Source of the DNA: an uncultured Verrucomicrobiota bacterium
GTDB lineage: Bacteria > Verrucomicrobiota > Kiritimatiellia > CAIVKH01
Length of the DNA: 64,000 bases
Assembly: GCA_937872895.1 (NCBI GenBank)
Contig: CALMUP010000013.1
Coordinates: forward strand, 62,001-126,000
Reading direction: 5' to 3'
Made by a program: the position numbers and the translations under genes
The notes under the pieces: model-generated
Told to the model about the DNA's origin: nothing
Seen by the model: only the letters and a program-made list of their open reading frames with translations
Databases searched by the model: none
Part shown: positions 8,308 to 16,874 of the stretch, piece by piece
How positions within the stretch are numbered: the first letter of the stretch is position 1
How the letters are laid out: each line of letters starts with the position of its first letter

Positions 8308-9228
8308 TCAGGGACGTTCGAGGTTTCCGGCCACGCCCGCAGGGGCGAGCATGGAATGGATCGCGGTCAGCAATTGTTCGCTGGAGAAGGGTTTGCCGAT
8401 GAACAGGGTGCGGTGCAGGCCTTGCTGCAGGTTGTTCAGTGATTCGGCGGTATAGCCGGACATGAACAGGCAGGGCAGGTCGGGGAGGTCGGCGCGCAGG
8501 GTGCGCAGCAGCAGGTGGCCGTTCATGCCGGGCAGGACGATGTCGGTGAGCAACAGGTCGATCGATGGCCGTTGATTGTGCACGAGGGCGATGGCCTGTT
8601 CGGCATCGGACGCGGTGCTGACCCGGTACCCGGCGCGCTCGAGGAACAGCTTGGTCGGTGTGGCAATGGTCCACTCATCCTCGACCATCAGGATGTGGGC
8701 CGGAAATGGGGCGCGCAACCGCTGGGCGCGCTCCTGGCTGACGGCCGGGAGCAGGATGCGGGAGACGGAACCCTGGCTGGTGCGGTGGCCCACCTCGAGG
8801 TATCCGCCGCGCGCGGCCAACGTGGCGCCAAGGGCAGCCTGGTTGGGCCATGGGGCATCGGATCCCGGTCCATTGTCGCCAACGGACAGTTCGATAAACG
8901 GATGTTCCAGGTCGCAGGCGAGCGGGGTGTCTTCGCCGGGTTCGGACGGGCGCGCCTGGAGGACGATGCGCCCGGACCGGTCGCCGATGGACTGGCGGGC
9001 TCGCTGAACGAGGCCGTCCAGCACCGTCCGAATCATCGGAGCGGGGACGGGGGAATGGAGCGGTTGTGGGCAGGGGGCGAGAACCAGTTCGATCGCGGCG
9101 GGGAGGTCGGCTCGCCACGAGGCCGTCCATGCCGCCAGCAGGGCGTTCAGGTGGTTGGACACAACCGTGGGGTGGCCGGCCGGCGACGCGGCGGCTTGGC
9201 TGGCGGACTTGTTGTCAGACGGTGTCAC
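8308..9228 (-). CDS. Degenerate histidine-kinase-like ATPase fused to a receiver domain
   Basis: The product is 306 residues. Residues about 50-165 look like a GHKL ATPase domain: SVGDNGPG resembles the G1 box and ARGGYLEVGH the end of the fold, but no phospho-accepting His motif is visible. From about 178 a receiver domain follows (ILMVEDEWT, LLLTDIVLPGMNG, GKPFSSEQLL). It may act as a phosphate sink or ATP-dependent modulator beside the downstream regulator and kinase, which read in the same direction 82 nt further. Translation appears to start at a GTG (9228); the AGGAGG upstream sits rather far away, so the start is uncertain. Confidence 0.75.
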   Translation of the reverse strand: MTPSDNKSASQAAASPAGHPTVVSNHLNALLAAWTASWRADLPAAIELVLAPCPQPLHSPVPAPMIRTVLDGLVQRARQSIGDRSGRIVLQARPSEPGEDTPLACDLEHPFIELSVGDNGPGSDAPWPNQAALGATLAARGGYLEVGHRTSQGSVSRILLPAVSQERAQRLRAPFPAHILMVEDEWTIATPTKLFLERAGYRVSTASDAEQAIALVHNQRPSIDLLLTDIVLPGMNGHLLLRTLRADLPDLPCLFMSGYTAESLNNLQQGLHRTLFIGKPFSSEQLLTAIHSMLAPAGVAGNLERP

Positions 9229-9367
9229 TCCGGGTTCAGCCTCCTCCTGCCTGTTTCGAAGTGGGTCAAGCCTACCACGCAGGAACGGGATCGGTCACGT
9301 GTTAGTTGGCGGGGGCGACTAGGCCGCCCCGACCCGCGACCCGGTCGATGCCGGCGAACCCGGGTGA

Positions 9368-9793
9368 TCAGCCGCCGAGCTTTTCGCGGAACACGGCCGG
9401 CATCGAGGTCAGGCGGCGGGTCGCGTAGTCGAAGAACACCATGCCGGACTGGGCCCGGGCGACTTCCGCCCCGGTGACCGCGTGGGTGGCGAGGTAGATC
9501 AGGGTGAAGCCGAGGTTCGACCACTCGACCGGCGCGAGCTGCACGCGCAGCACATCACCGAACACCGCCTCGGCCTTGAACCGGACCGCGATGTCGATCA
9601 TGATCAACCCGGTCTTCTCGATGTTCAACTCCGTCCACCCGTGCTGGTGGATCCACCGCATACGCGCCTCGTGCAGGATGGACAGGAACGAATCGTTGCC
9701 CAGGTGGTTGCCGTAGTTGATGTCGGTGATCCGCACCGGGATGTCGATGCTGAAGGTCCAGGCGGAGGGAAGTTCGATGGTAACGCGTGCCAT
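9368..9793 (-). CDS. Hotdog-fold acyl-CoA thioesterase (4HBT/YbgC-like)
   Basis: The product is 141 residues, the normal length for a single hotdog domain. The segment VRITDINYGNHLGNDSFLSI matches the active-site loop and helix of 4HBT-type thioesterases, here with Asp followed by Asn-Tyr-Gly-Asn-His-Leu. The Arg-rich helix EARMRWIHQHGW follows. It should hydrolyse an acyl-CoA thioester in the cytosol; the substrate cannot be read from the sequence. No neighbour points to a pathway. Confidence 0.85.
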   Translation of the reverse strand: MARVTIELPSAWTFSIDIPVRITDINYGNHLGNDSFLSILHEARMRWIHQHGWTELNIEKTGLIMIDIAVRFKAEAVFGDVLRVQLAPVEWSNLGFTLIYLATHAVTGAEVARAQSGMVFFDYATRRLTSMPAVFREKLGG

Positions 9794-9892
9794 GTTGGTG
9801 GTTCTCCATGACGCCTCACGGCGTCACTACGAACGGTTGTAGTGGGGCCGTCAGGCCGCATCAAGCTTTCTAATCCGTTCGCCAGCGTTGAC

Positions 9893-10177
9893 ATGCATAA
9901 GTCAGACAAACAAGCTGGTGATGTGAAAACCATAGAGATCGAGTCGATCGAAGCGGAAAAGATGTTTTCTCATCTGTTGCAATTGATCGAACAAGGCCAT
10001 AGCGTGGTCATCAAACACCAGGGAAAGAGCGTAGCCAAACTTTCGTGTCCAGACGATTCCCCCGAACACCACGGCGCCCTTTCGCCGGATCAGATCTTGG
10101 CGCGATTTCGGGCAATTCAGAATCATGCGGGCCCGGGTACGGAGACCATACGATCCATGATCGTGGAGGGGCGATAG
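9893..10177 (+). CDS. Phd/YefM-type antitoxin, apparently without a toxin
   Basis: The product is 94 residues from ATG 9893, or 84 from an in-frame GTG at 9923 that would begin nearer the domain. The core EAEKMFSHLLQLIEQGHSVV and IKHQGKSVAKL match the Phd/YefM antitoxin fold, which binds DNA as a dimer and neutralises a toxin with its C-terminal tail. The tail ends SMIVEGR, like antitoxins of VapC or Doc partners. The next gene is on the opposite strand 17 nt away and is a membrane exporter, and the upstream gene is a thioesterase, so no toxin is adjacent. It may be an orphan or may have lost its partner. Confidence 0.8.
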   Translation: MHKSDKQAGDVKTIEIESIEAEKMFSHLLQLIEQGHSVVIKHQGKSVAKLSCPDDSPEHHGALSPDQILARFRAIQNHAGPGTETIRSMIVEGR

Positions 10178-10194
10178 CCTTTCGGGCCGTCAGC

Positions 10195-10932
10195 TCACCC
10201 GCCGAACAGCAGCTTCGCGCCGGCGATGGTCAGGACGATGGCGAGCAGGCGTTTGATGACGGCGGGGTTGAAGCGCCGGCTCCCGAAGTGCGAGCCGAGG
10301 GCGCCGCCGATGCCGGCCGCGACCAGCAGCCAGAGGCTGACCGGGGGCAGGTACTGCGTGCTGCTCCAGTTCCCGGCGAGCCCCGCGGTCGAGTTGACCA
10401 GGATAAACAAGGATGACACCGCAGCCACCCGTTTCACCGGGGCCCAGCGCATGAACAGCATGAGCGGGGTCAAAAAGATGCCGCCCCCCGTTCCGGTCAG
10501 GCCCGACAACAGGCCGAGTCCGGCCCCCGTGGCAAGGGCCACCGGTTTCCGCGGCGGGGTGGTCGTGGCTGCTTCCGCCGGTTTCGCGAGGAACCGCCAG
10601 GCCGAGTAGAGCAGGATGACCCCGACCAGCATCTTGAACCAGGCGGTCGGCAGGTTGATGTAGCCGCCGAGGAAGGCAAACGGAATGGCCAGCGCGGCGA
10701 ACGGCCAGAACAACGACCACGCAAAATGCCCGCTCCGGTAAAACTGCCAGGCGGTGATCGAGGCGACGAGGATGTTCAACAACAGGGCGGTGGGTTTGAT
10801 CTCGGACGGGGCCATGCCGATCAACGACATAACCGCGATGTAGCCCGATGCCCCGGCGTGGCCCACCGAGGAATAGAGGAAGCCGATCAGGAAGATCCCG
10901 GCGATCAGCAGGTATATCGTGTCGGTCGGCAC
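10195..10932 (-). CDS. TauE/SafE family membrane exporter
   Basis: The product is 245 residues from a GTG at 10932, with about eight hydrophobic segments. Both halves contain the family's Gly-rich motif: SSVGHAGASGY near the N-terminus and LTGTGGGIFLTPLML in the middle. Family members move sulfite, sulfonates or other organic anions. It lies 50 nt downstream of acr3 in the same direction at the end of the arsenic operon, so it may share that control. Whether it exports an arsenical or a sulfur compound cannot be decided from sequence. Confidence 0.85.
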   Translation of the reverse strand: MPTDTIYLLIAGIFLIGFLYSSVGHAGASGYIAVMSLIGMAPSEIKPTALLLNILVASITAWQFYRSGHFAWSLFWPFAALAIPFAFLGGYINLPTAWFKMLVGVILLYSAWRFLAKPAEAATTTPPRKPVALATGAGLGLLSGLTGTGGGIFLTPLMLFMRWAPVKRVAAVSSLFILVNSTAGLAGNWSSTQYLPPVSLWLLVAAGIGGALGSHFGSRRFNPAVIKRLLAIVLTIAGAKLLFGG

Positions 10933-10982
10933 GCCGCGAACATCCCACCATCCCCGGACGCGGTCAAGGCCGCCGCGGGGAT

Positions 10983-12101
10983 TCAGACCTGTTGGCGTGC
11001 GGCCGTGTTGCCAAACCAGTGCCGCGTGCGTTGGCAGAAGCCGACCAGCGCCAGCATGAGCGGGACTTCGATCAGCACGCCAACCACGGTGGCGAGGGCC
11101 GCGCCGGAGCCGAGGCCGAACAGCATGACCGCGGTGGCGATGGCGACCTCGAAGTGGTTCGAGGCGCCGATCATCGCCGCCGGGGCGGCATCCTCGAACG
11201 GCAGCTTGATCCAACGGGCGAGGGCGTAGGTGATCGCGAAGATCAGCACGGTCTGCACGAGGAGCGGAAGGGCGATCCACAGGATGGTCAGTGGCTGGGC
11301 GAGGATCACTTCGCCCTTGAAGCTGAACAGCAGCACCAGCGTGACCAGCAGCGCGGAGATGGAAACCGGGGTCAGCACGTGCAGAAATTTCTCGCGGAAC
11401 CAAGCCTCGCCCTTCGCGCGCAGGATCCACTGGCGGCTGGCGTAACCCGCGATGAGGGGGAGGGCCACGTAGACGCCGACCGACAGCAGCAGCGCCTGCC
11501 ACGGCACCGGCATCTCGTTCAGGCCCAGCAACCATCCGCCGAGCACGCCGTAGAGCAACAGCATGGTCAGGGAATTGATCGCCACCATGACCAACGTCAG
11601 CCCGTCGTTGCCGCGCACCAGGTAGTTCCACACCAGCACCATCGCCGTGCAGGGTGCGATGCCGAGCAGGATCGCCCCGGCGATGTAGGAGCGGAACAGG
11701 GGCACCTCGCTGCCGTCCTTCACGATCTCCGTGCCGGGGATCAGCCCCAGCGCGTGAAACCACCCGAGGAAGGCCGAGGCGATGACGAACATCGTGAACG
11801 GTTTCACCGCCCAGTTGATGAACAGGGTCAGCAGCACCGGCTTGGGCGTGCGCCCCGCCTTCACCACCCGCGTGAAGTCGATCTTCACCATGATCGGGTA
11901 CATCATGAAGAACAGGCAGATCGCGATCGGCACCGATACCACCGGCGCGCCGTTCACCACGATGGCCATGCCGTCGAGGGCCTTCGCCAGTCCCGGGGCC
12001 AGCTTGCCGAGGAGGATGCCGCCGACGATGCACAACCCGACCCAGACGGTCAGGTAACGTTCGAAGAGGCTGGTCATGGTACGGTCATTCGACGGATTCA
12101 T
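10983..12101 (-). CDS. acr3: Arsenite efflux permease ACR3
   Basis: The product is 372 residues with ten hydrophobic segments, as expected for ACR3 of the bile/arsenite/riboflavin transporter superfamily. The family Cys lies in [20 protein letters not shown], and the conserved Glu in [17 protein letters not shown]. It expels As(III) driven by the proton gradient. Upstream arsA suggests it may be energised by ATP as an ArsA-ACR3 pump, as proposed for other ACR3 operons. AGGAG sits eight bases before the ATG at 12101. It lies 62 nt after arsC on the same strand. Confidence 0.94.
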   Translation of the reverse strand: MNPSNDRTMTSLFERYLTVWVGLCIVGGILLGKLAPGLAKALDGMAIVVNGAPVVSVPIAICLFFMMYPIMVKIDFTRVVKAGRTPKPVLLTLFINWAVKPFTMFVIASAFLGWFHALGLIPGTEIVKDGSEVPLFRSYIAGAILLGIAPCTAMVLVWNYLVRGNDGLTLVMVAINSLTMLLLYGVLGGWLLGLNEMPVPWQALLLSVGVYVALPLIAGYASRQWILRAKGEAWFREKFLHVLTPVSISALLVTLVLLFSFKGEVILAQPLTILWIALPLLVQTVLIFAITYALARWIKLPFEDAAPAAMIGASNHFEVAIATAVMLFGLGSGAALATVVGVLIEVPLMLALVGFCQRTRHWFGNTAARQQV

Positions 12102-12163
12102 GGTATGATCTCCTGGATGGATGAAGAGGGGGAGCCCACGGATGCCAAGGGCATCCGTGGGAC

Positions 12164-12601
12164 TTATCCCTGCTTCAGATTCTGTGGCAGTCCTTGCACA
12201 AACGCCTTGATCTCGTCCCGTACCCGCCGGTAGTGCGCCAGCGCTTCCTCCTCGGTCTTCGCCGACTTGGCGAGTTTGGGCGGATCGTCAAATCCGACGT
12301 GCACGACGCGGGTTTTCCGGCCGAGCCAGGCCGGGCAGGTCTCGTCGGCGTGGCCGCAGACGGTGATGACCAGGTCGAGCGGGACGTCGATCAGTTCATC
12401 GACCTTCTTCGAGCGCTGGCCGGTGATGTCCACCCCCGCCTCGGCCATGACCTTGACCGCGTTCGGGTTCATGCCGTGGGTTTCGATGCCGGCCGAATAC
12501 GGTTCGATCACGCCGCTCTTCAGCGCGTGGGCCCAGCCTTCGGCCATCTGGCTGCGGCAGGAGTTTCCGGTGCAGAGAAAAAGGATCTTCAGCTTGTTCA
12601 T
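12164..12601 (-). CDS. arsC: Thioredoxin-coupled arsenate reductase
   Basis: The product is 145 residues with the low-molecular-weight phosphatase fold. The P-loop is CTGNSCRS with nucleophile Cys10; the redox relay Cys82 and Cys89 are in [10 protein letters not shown]. These positions equal those of the Staphylococcus pI258 enzyme, so reduction of arsenate to arsenite should use thioredoxin. The ATG at 12601 overlaps the arsA stop (ATGA), indicating coupled translation. Its product, arsenite, is the substrate of the downstream ACR3 permease. Confidence 0.95.
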   Translation of the reverse strand: MNKLKILFLCTGNSCRSQMAEGWAHALKSGVIEPYSAGIETHGMNPNAVKVMAEAGVDITGQRSKKVDELIDVPLDLVITVCGHADETCPAWLGRKTRVVHVGFDDPPKLAKSAKTEEEALAHYRRVRDEIKAFVQGLPQNLKQG

Positions 12602-14400
12602 GGTGTGGGTGATACCTCCGTGTCGGGTTGGGTGATGGGGCGCAATCCGTCGATGCCGACCGGTTCCCGCGACAGCCACGGCACGATGCACCGGCGCACG
12701 CTCTGGCGGCGGACCTCGGCGAGGTGGGGGCGTTCATGGGCGCGTCGTGCGGCCAGCAGCGGGTGGGTGACCGACAGGGGCTGCAGGCTCTGGTTGACGA
12801 CCCACGCATAGGGTTCGATGCCGGCCCGGCGAAGGTCGGCTTGCAGCATGGTCGCTTCATGCACCGGCGTGAATTCCGGCAGCGTGACGATCAGGACCCG
12901 CGTGTACGACGGATCGCGCAGGCGGGGCAGCAGGCGCTTGACCGGCTCCGGCATCGCGCTCTGGTTGCGGAGCACTTCGCGGTGGTACGATTCGGTGGCG
13001 TCGAGCAGCAACAGGGTGTGTCCGGTCGGCGCGGTATCGAGTACGACAAAACGGTCCTGCGCCTGTTCCACGAGGTCGGCAAACGCGCGGAACACGGCGA
13101 TCTCCTCGGTGCACGGCGACCGCAAGTCCTCATCGAGCAAGCGACGATCTTCCGCGTCCAGTCCCGCGCCGGCGGTCGCGAGCACATCCTCCGCATACGC
13201 GCGGGTCACCGCCCCGGGATCGATCCGTCCGACCTCCAGGTGCTCCGCCACACCGTCCAGCGTCTGCTTCAGGTGGGCTGCGGGATCGGTGGTGGTCAAC
13301 AGGACGCGGTGTCCGCGCGCCGCGAGTTCCAGCGCGATGGCGGCGGCCAGCGTGGTTTTACCCACACCGCCCTTGCCCATGGTCATGATGACGCCGCTCC
13401 CGGACCGCGCCAGGTCGTCGATCAGGGTGCCCAGCGGTTCCGCGGCGGGATCCCCGCCCTCGCTGCCGGGAGGCGGGGCCGCATCGTGCCCGCCCGTGGT
13501 CGCATCGAACAGCGCGTCGAGGGTGTTGATGCCGTTCAGGTTGAAGGACTTCAGGTGCACGGTGCTGCGGGGGAGTGCGGCAATGCCCGCCGGCATGGCG
13601 CGCAGGGCGGCCCGTTGCCGCGCCGCCATCGCGGCGGCCACCGCATCATCGGACCCTTCGTCCATCACGCCGTTCAGGACCAGGTGAAGGTTCCGCAAGC
13701 CGAGGCCGGCCAGCTCATCCCGGCTGCGTTCCGCCTCGGACAGGGCGGCGCGTTCCGGGCGGCTGACCAGGATCAGCTGCGTGGTCGCGGGATTGCACAG
13801 CGCCGCGAGGGTCCGTTCATAGAGGTCCTTGTGTTCGCTCAATCCAGAAAGCGGACCGAGGCACGACGCGCCGGAGGTGTTGGTGCTGATGAAGTGCTGC
13901 CACGCGGCCGGCAACTGCAACAACCGCAGCGTGTGGCCGGTCGGTGCGGTGTCAAACACGGTGTGCTCGTATCCCCGGGTCGCGTCGGGATCGCCGAGGA
14001 AGCGCGAAAACTCGTTGAAGGCGGCGATTTCCGTCGTGCACGCGCCCGACAGTTGTTCCTCGATGCCCGCCACCATCGCCGCCGGCAGGCTGGTCCGGTA
14101 GGGGGCAACGACCTTCTCCCGGTAGGCGCGCGCCGCCTCCTCGGGGTCGATGTTCATGGCCGACAAGCCGCCGGCCTCCGGCACGGTGCGCGGGGCGGAA
14201 CCGAGCGTCACGCCGAGCACCTCCGAGAGGTTCGATGCCGGGTCGGTGCTGATCAGCAGCACGCGGCGTCCGCGCCGGGCCAGCGCCAGCGCGGTGGCGC
14301 ACGACAAGGAGGTCTTCCCGACGCCGCCCTTTCCGGTGAAGAAGAGGAAACGCGGGGCGTTGTCGAGCAGCGCCGTCAGCGGTACCGCGCCGTGGCTCAT
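12598..14400 (-). CDS. arsA: Arsenite-stimulated ATPase ArsA, two-domain form
   Basis: The product is 600 residues with two homologous halves, each a P-loop ATPase: GKGGVGKT at 23-30 and again at 342-349, each followed by the signature DTAPTGHTL. The three Cys that bind As(III) in the E. coli enzyme have clear counterparts in [21 protein letters not shown] and [10 protein letters not shown]. It should accept As(III) from ArsD and power the ACR3 permease. The ATG at 14400 overlaps the arsD stop, and its own stop overlaps arsC, so the operon is tightly coupled. Confidence 0.96.
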   Translation of the reverse strand: MSHGAVPLTALLDNAPRFLFFTGKGGVGKTSLSCATALALARRGRRVLLISTDPASNLSEVLGVTLGSAPRTVPEAGGLSAMNIDPEEAARAYREKVVAPYRTSLPAAMVAGIEEQLSGACTTEIAAFNEFSRFLGDPDATRGYEHTVFDTAPTGHTLRLLQLPAAWQHFISTNTSGASCLGPLSGLSEHKDLYERTLAALCNPATTQLILVSRPERAALSEAERSRDELAGLGLRNLHLVLNGVMDEGSDDAVAAAMAARQRAALRAMPAGIAALPRSTVHLKSFNLNGINTLDALFDATTGGHDAAPPPGSEGGDPAAEPLGTLIDDLARSGSGVIMTMGKGGVGKTTLAAAIALELAARGHRVLLTTTDPAAHLKQTLDGVAEHLEVGRIDPGAVTRAYAEDVLATAGAGLDAEDRRLLDEDLRSPCTEEIAVFRAFADLVEQAQDRFVVLDTAPTGHTLLLLDATESYHREVLRNQSAMPEPVKRLLPRLRDPSYTRVLIVTLPEFTPVHEATMLQADLRRAGIEPYAWVVNQSLQPLSVTHPLLAARRAHERPHLAEVRRQSVRRCIVPWLSREPVGIDGLRPITQPDTEVSPTP

Positions 14401-14699
14401 CCGGCCGCGAGCTCCCGCAACCGGGCCAGCTCCGGGTACGCACCACGGCTCACGATCGCGCCGTCGACCAGGATCAGCGGCAGGCAGCCCATGCCCCCGG
14501 TTTCCACCGCCTTGTTCACCTGCGCGTTTCCCGCGAACGCCGCCTGGTCCTGGGTCGGATTGAAGCGGCGCACCGTGTGGCCATCCGACTCCAGCGCCTT
14601 CAGCGCCGCCTTGAACTGCACCAGTTTCGGGTCCGCCGCCGGACCGCATACCCCGCTCGAGCAACACATCGGCGGGTCATACACCTCGATCGTTCTCAT
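14397..14699 (-). CDS. arsD: Arsenic metallochaperone ArsD
   Basis: The product is 100 residues, thioredoxin-like in fold. It contains the conserved metal-binding Cys12, Cys13 and Cys18 (PPMCCSSGVCG), which in E. coli ArsD pass As(III) to ArsA. Its position directly before arsA, with ATGA overlaps on both sides (14696-14699 and 14397-14400), fits that role. It is a little shorter than the E. coli protein and lacks the later Cys pairs, which are not required for transfer. Confidence 0.95.
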   Translation of the reverse strand: MRTIEVYDPPMCCSSGVCGPAADPKLVQFKAALKALESDGHTVRRFNPTQDQAAFAGNAQVNKAVETGGMGCLPLILVDGAIVSRGAYPELARLRELAAG

Positions 14700-15094
14700 A
14701 CGCGTTTCCTTTCGCCCAACCGCCGGCACAACGTTTCCATGTCCTCCCGGCAGATCCGTTTCAGGTTCATCGCATCGCGCTTCGCCGCCGCCGAACCTTC
14801 CAGGGCCTGGAAAACCGCCGGGGCCTTTTTTCCAACCACTGGAAAATCCGCGCGCACCGCCATCCGGTAATACACCCAGCGGCCCTCCTTGCGGGCATCG
14901 ACCAGGCCGGCGTCGCGCAGCAGCGACAGGTGCTTCGAGACCGTGGAGGGCGCGAGGTCGAGCAGCGCGGTGAGCTGGCAGACGCACAACTCGCCGCCGC
15001 GCAGGGCGAGCAGCAGGCGCAACCGGGTCTCGTCGGACAGCGCCGCGAACAGCCGGGCCGAGCGGCGGAGGGGGTCGTCGGTATATTTCGTCAT
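14696..15094 (-). CDS. arsR: ArsR/SmtB-family arsenic-responsive repressor
   Basis: The product is 132 residues: a winged-helix DNA-binding domain with the arsenic site ELCVCQLTALL (two Cys in the family motif ELCVCDL) and recognition helix APSTVSKHLSLLRDAG. As(III) binding should release it from DNA. It is the first gene of arsR-D-A-C-acr3-tauE on the minus strand. The C-terminal 40 residues extend past the usual domain and are Lys/Arg-rich. The inverted repeat over its start codon is the likely operator. Confidence 0.95.
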   Translation of the reverse strand: MTKYTDDPLRRSARLFAALSDETRLRLLLALRGGELCVCQLTALLDLAPSTVSKHLSLLRDAGLVDARKEGRWVYYRMAVRADFPVVGKKAPAVFQALEGSAAAKRDAMNLKRICREDMETLCRRLGERKRV

Positions 15095-15131
15095 GTGGCG
15101 AAATATACACGGGGCGCACCGGCCGCGTCAA
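15081..15131 (-). promoter_or_regulatory. ars promoter with ArsR operator over the arsR start codon
   Basis: On the minus strand TTGACG (15131-15126), an 18-bp spacer and TATATT (15107-15102) form a good promoter. A perfect inverted repeat, GTATATTTCG (15081-15090) and CGAAATATAC (15099-15108), is separated by 8 bp and covers both the -10 and the ATG of arsR (15094-15092). The predicted transcription start (about 15095) nearly coincides with the ATG, so arsR may be translated from a leaderless mRNA. Repression by the gene's own product is inferred. Confidence 0.78.
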
Positions 15132-15144
15132 GGGCGGCGTGCGT

Positions 15145-15525
15145 TCACGGGGACGCGTGTTCGGCGTGCTCGCCGTGGCCGCCGCCGCGGATCTTCTCCA
15201 CCGGCAGGACCCAGGCCGAGGCGGCGAGCAGGGCCCCGGCGAGCAGGCCGGCGATGACCGGCCACCTGACCTTCGGCCAGGCGGTGCGCATCAGCCAGTT
15301 CCAGTGCAGGGCGAGGTGGAGGACGACGAACCCGCACACCGTCCAGGCCAGCCAGGTGTGAAGGTCGCCCCAGTCGTGGCGGTTCCAGCCCCAGATGCCG
15401 AGCCCCTGGCCGCCGCGGCTGCCGGGGGGCAGGCGGTAGCGGATGATGAAGCCGGTGGCGAGCATCAGGCAGAAGCCGATCCACAGCAGGAAGTCGAGTA
15501 TCCGGTTGGTCCACAATTTCCACAT
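15145..15525 (-). CDS. Small membrane protein, DUF4405/cytochrome-b-like
   Basis: The product is 126 residues with three hydrophobic segments (about 8-27, 55-75 and 85-107). His residues in RHDWGDLHTWLAW and LHLALHWNW are spaced like haem ligands of small cytochrome b-type proteins and match DUF4405. The C-terminus is a His/Gly-rich tail (GGGHGEHAEHASP) that could bind metal. It is on the same strand as the arsenic operon but separated from arsR by the ars promoter, so it is probably independent. Its role is unknown. Confidence 0.7.
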   Translation of the reverse strand: MWKLWTNRILDFLLWIGFCLMLATGFIIRYRLPPGSRGGQGLGIWGWNRHDWGDLHTWLAWTVCGFVVLHLALHWNWLMRTAWPKVRWPVIAGLLAGALLAASAWVLPVEKIRGGGHGEHAEHASP

Positions 15526-15633
15526 GACGCACCTCGAGGGTTGGTTACAACCGGATAACGGGTGGGGTGGGCGATTATTGTGACGGCAGGGGTCTTTCCT
15601 TGGGGCGGGAATCGCGGTAGGGTGGGCGGTACC

Positions 15634-16773
15634 ATGGTCCATTACTTCGACAACAATGCGACGACGGCGGTGGTGCCGGAAGCGGTGGCGGCGATGGAGC
15701 CGTACTTCCGGGCCGACTTCGGCAACCCGTCGAGCCCGCACATCCTGGCGCGGCGACCGGCCTTGGCGGTGGCGTCGGCGCGGGCGTCGTTGGCCGAGTT
15801 GGCGGGGGTTGCGCCCGACCAGCTTGTCTTTACCAGCGGAGGTACGGAGGGCAATGCCCTGGCGGTGTGGGGTTGGTTGCGGTCCGGGGGGCTGCGCGAC
15901 GAGGTCGTGGTATCGGCGGTGGAGCATGCCTCGGTCCTGGCCTGGCACGAACGGCTGGCCGAGGCGGGGTACACCGTGCGGGTCGCGCCGGTGGTGCGTT
16001 CCGGCGCGCTGGACCTGGCGGCCTTAGCCGGACTGATCGGCCCGCGCACCGCCCTGGTGTCGGTCATGCTGGCCAACAACGAGACTGGCGTGGTGTACCC
16101 GGTGAAGAAGATCGCCGAGTGGGCCCATGCCGCCGGGGCGCGGATGCACACCGATGCCGCGCAGGCGATCGGGCGGATCCCGGTCCATCTCGCCGCCCTC
16201 GGGGTGGATGCCGCGACCGGTTGTGCCCACAAGATGCACGGACCGAAGGGCGTCGGCTTCCTGTACCTGCGCGATGCGGCGGGGTGGCGCTCGGGCTTGA
16301 TGGGCGGCGGGCAGGAATTCGGGCGTAGGCCGGGGACGGAGCCGGTGTCGTTGATCGCCGGGTTCGGCGCGGCGGCCGACCAGGCCTCGGCGTGGTTGCG
16401 GGCGCGCGGCGACGTGGCGATGGCGGAACGGCGTGATGCCTTCGAGGCGTGGGTCGTGGCGTCGGTGCCGGGGGCGTCGGTGATCGGGCGTGGCGAGCCG
16501 CGTCTGCCCAACACCAGCTTGCTGTGGTTGCCGGGGCGCGAAACCGAGGTGGTGCTGGCCGCACTCGACATGGCCGGAGTGGCCTGCTCTTCGGGCAGTG
16601 CCTGTGCGTCCGGCGCGCACGAACCCTCGCATGTGCTGGCGGCCATGGGATGGGCGGCGGCGCGCGGGGCGGTGGTGCGGATCAGCGCCGGGCGGATGAC
16701 CACCGACGAGGATTACGCGGCCCTGCGCGAAGCGTTCACGGCGGTGCTGGCCCGGTTGCCGCAGGGTTCCTGA
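15634..16773 (+). CDS. Cysteine desulfurase (NifS/IscS-like)
   Basis: The product is 379 residues, a PLP enzyme that takes sulfur from cysteine for iron-sulfur clusters or thiolated RNA. The N-terminus FDNNATTAVVPEAV, the substrate loop TSGGTEGNALA, PLP-Lys200 in CAHKMHGPKG and catalytic Cys324 in SSGSACASGAHEPSHVL are all present. The last motif is the flexible loop of the IscS/NifS class rather than the SufS class. No iscU, iscR or nif gene is adjacent, so the acceptor is unknown. The ATG at 15634 starts immediately before the conserved strand; the longer open frame has no homology-like sequence. Confidence 0.93.
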   Translation: MVHYFDNNATTAVVPEAVAAMEPYFRADFGNPSSPHILARRPALAVASARASLAELAGVAPDQLVFTSGGTEGNALAVWGWLRSGGLRDEVVVSAVEHASVLAWHERLAEAGYTVRVAPVVRSGALDLAALAGLIGPRTALVSVMLANNETGVVYPVKKIAEWAHAAGARMHTDAAQAIGRIPVHLAALGVDAATGCAHKMHGPKGVGFLYLRDAAGWRSGLMGGGQEFGRRPGTEPVSLIAGFGAAADQASAWLRARGDVAMAERRDAFEAWVVASVPGASVIGRGEPRLPNTSLLWLPGRETEVVLAALDMAGVACSSGSACASGAHEPSHVLAAMGWAAARGAVVRISAGRMTTDEDYAALREAFTAVLARLPQGS

Positions 16774-16797
16774 CGGGCGAATCCGGCCGCAATCGCG

Positions 16798-16826
16798 TTG
16801 CTTTTCACCGGCCCTCGTTCTACCAT
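16798..16826 (+). promoter_or_regulatory. Possible promoter of the RsbU-like phosphatase gene
   Basis: TTGCTT (16798-16803), 17 bp, TACCAT (16821-16826), about 48 bases before the ATG at 16875. The boxes are moderate matches, and no other element is visible in this 101-bp gap. Confidence 0.35.
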
Positions 16827-16874
16827 GGACGGTACGCGGCGTTTCCCGTGGGAACGACGGTAGAAGATGCGGGC

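Noticed and set aside
10178..10194. A toxin partner right after the Phd-like gene
   Set aside because: Only 17 bases separate it from the convergent exporter gene, and no small plus-strand frame begins inside the exporter with toxin motifs.
12628..14973. 781-codon open frame on the plus strand
   Set aside because: Antisense to arsA and arsD, which have all expected motifs and coupled starts.
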